A stretch of DNA of 6,579 bases from Chloroflexota bacterium (GTDB lineage: Bacteria; Chloroflexota; Anaerolineae; UBA4142). The notes under the pieces are model-generated. The model was not told the origin of the DNA, did no database searches, and worked only from the letters and a program-made list of their open reading frames with translations. Position numbers and translations under genes: made by a program. Positions within the stretch are counted from its first letter, which is position 1; every line of letters begins with the position of its first letter. Of the stretch, positions 6,448 to 6,579 are shown one piece after another. The stretch is from positions 1 to 6,579 of the forward strand of contig JACQEA010000029.1 of the NCBI GenBank assembly GCA_016200825.1, in the 5' to 3' direction.

Positions 6448-6579
6448 TCACGCATCTTTCAGATACTCACCTACGCTGCGTCCTTCGTGCGTGCGATCAA
6501 TTGTTTCCGCGAGCAAAGGTGCGACCGAGAGCACGCGGAAATTCGGCAAAAGTTTTTCGGGCGGAATCGGCACAGTATC
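6448..6579 (-). CDS. prs: ribose-phosphate pyrophosphokinase, C-terminal 43 residues (cut by window edge)
   Basis: The minus-strand frame ending at TGA (6448-6450) reads DTVPIPPEKLLPNFRVLSVA, then PLLAETIDRTHEGRSVGEYL and KDA. This is the typical C-terminus of PRPP synthetase, whose family ends close to TDT-IP-P-EK--P---VLSVAPLLAEAI-RIHEGRSV. The enzyme makes 5-phosphoribosyl-1-pyrophosphate from ribose 5-phosphate and ATP for nucleotide, histidine and tryptophan synthesis in the cytoplasm. The catalytic part lies outside the window. The gene is upstream of secA on the same strand with a 76-base gap, so read-through into secA is possible. The pairing of prs with secA is not a functional unit I recognise. 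Confidence 0.93.
   Translation of the reverse strand, partial: DTVPIPPEKLLPNFRVLSVAPLLAETIDRTHEGRSVGEYLKDA

Overview
The window carries three genes, all on the minus strand. Reading in their direction they are: the 3' end of a ribose-phosphate pyrophosphokinase gene (prs, cut by the right edge), a complete and very large secA, and the 5' end of a DUF1385/YqhQ-like membrane-protein gene (cut by the left edge). Most of the window (528-6371) is the single uninterrupted secA frame of 1947 codons. Long open frames on the plus strand and in the other minus frames are shadows of this GC-rich gene, whose Ala GCG and Arg CGC codons create endless GCGC runs.

The likely host is a member of the Chloroflexota, probably Anaerolineae-like. 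This is inferred from the SecA sequence: the long insertion in the second nucleotide-binding domain that ends in GGVTHAVLNAK, and the finger-loop text GQRNPLVEY, resemble SecA proteins I recall from that phylum. Intergenic repeats of the CTGAGCGNAGCGAA type and heptamer tandem repeats fit a repeat-decorated environmental genome of this kind. No rRNA or other taxonomic marker is present, so the assignment is moderate.

Region by region: 2-226 is the N-terminus of the DUF1385 protein. 227-527 is an intergenic stretch of 301 bases without a credible gene, filled with several copies of a CTGAG..AGCGAA repeat, two of them arranged as a large imperfect hairpin. 528-6371 is secA. 6372-6447 is a short intergenic gap almost filled by a 7-base tandem repeat. 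6448-6579 is the end of prs.

The item of interest is the SecA itself. Every motor motif is present and in order: Walker A, DEVD, GMTGT, AGRGVDI, QLRGRSGRQGD, the long scaffold helix, the two-helix finger and a C-terminal CxC-x8-CH zinc motif. The protein is nevertheless about 1000 residues longer than E. coli SecA. The extra length sits in three blocks: about 374 residues in NBD1 ahead of Walker A (helical, coiled-coil-like), about 240 residues in a loop of NBD2, and about 380 residues in the helical wing domain. It is presumably a working SecYEG motor with large lineage-specific accessory domains whose role is unknown. The neighbouring DUF1385 protein is probably membrane-embedded, but nothing in the sequence shows a functional link to SecA.
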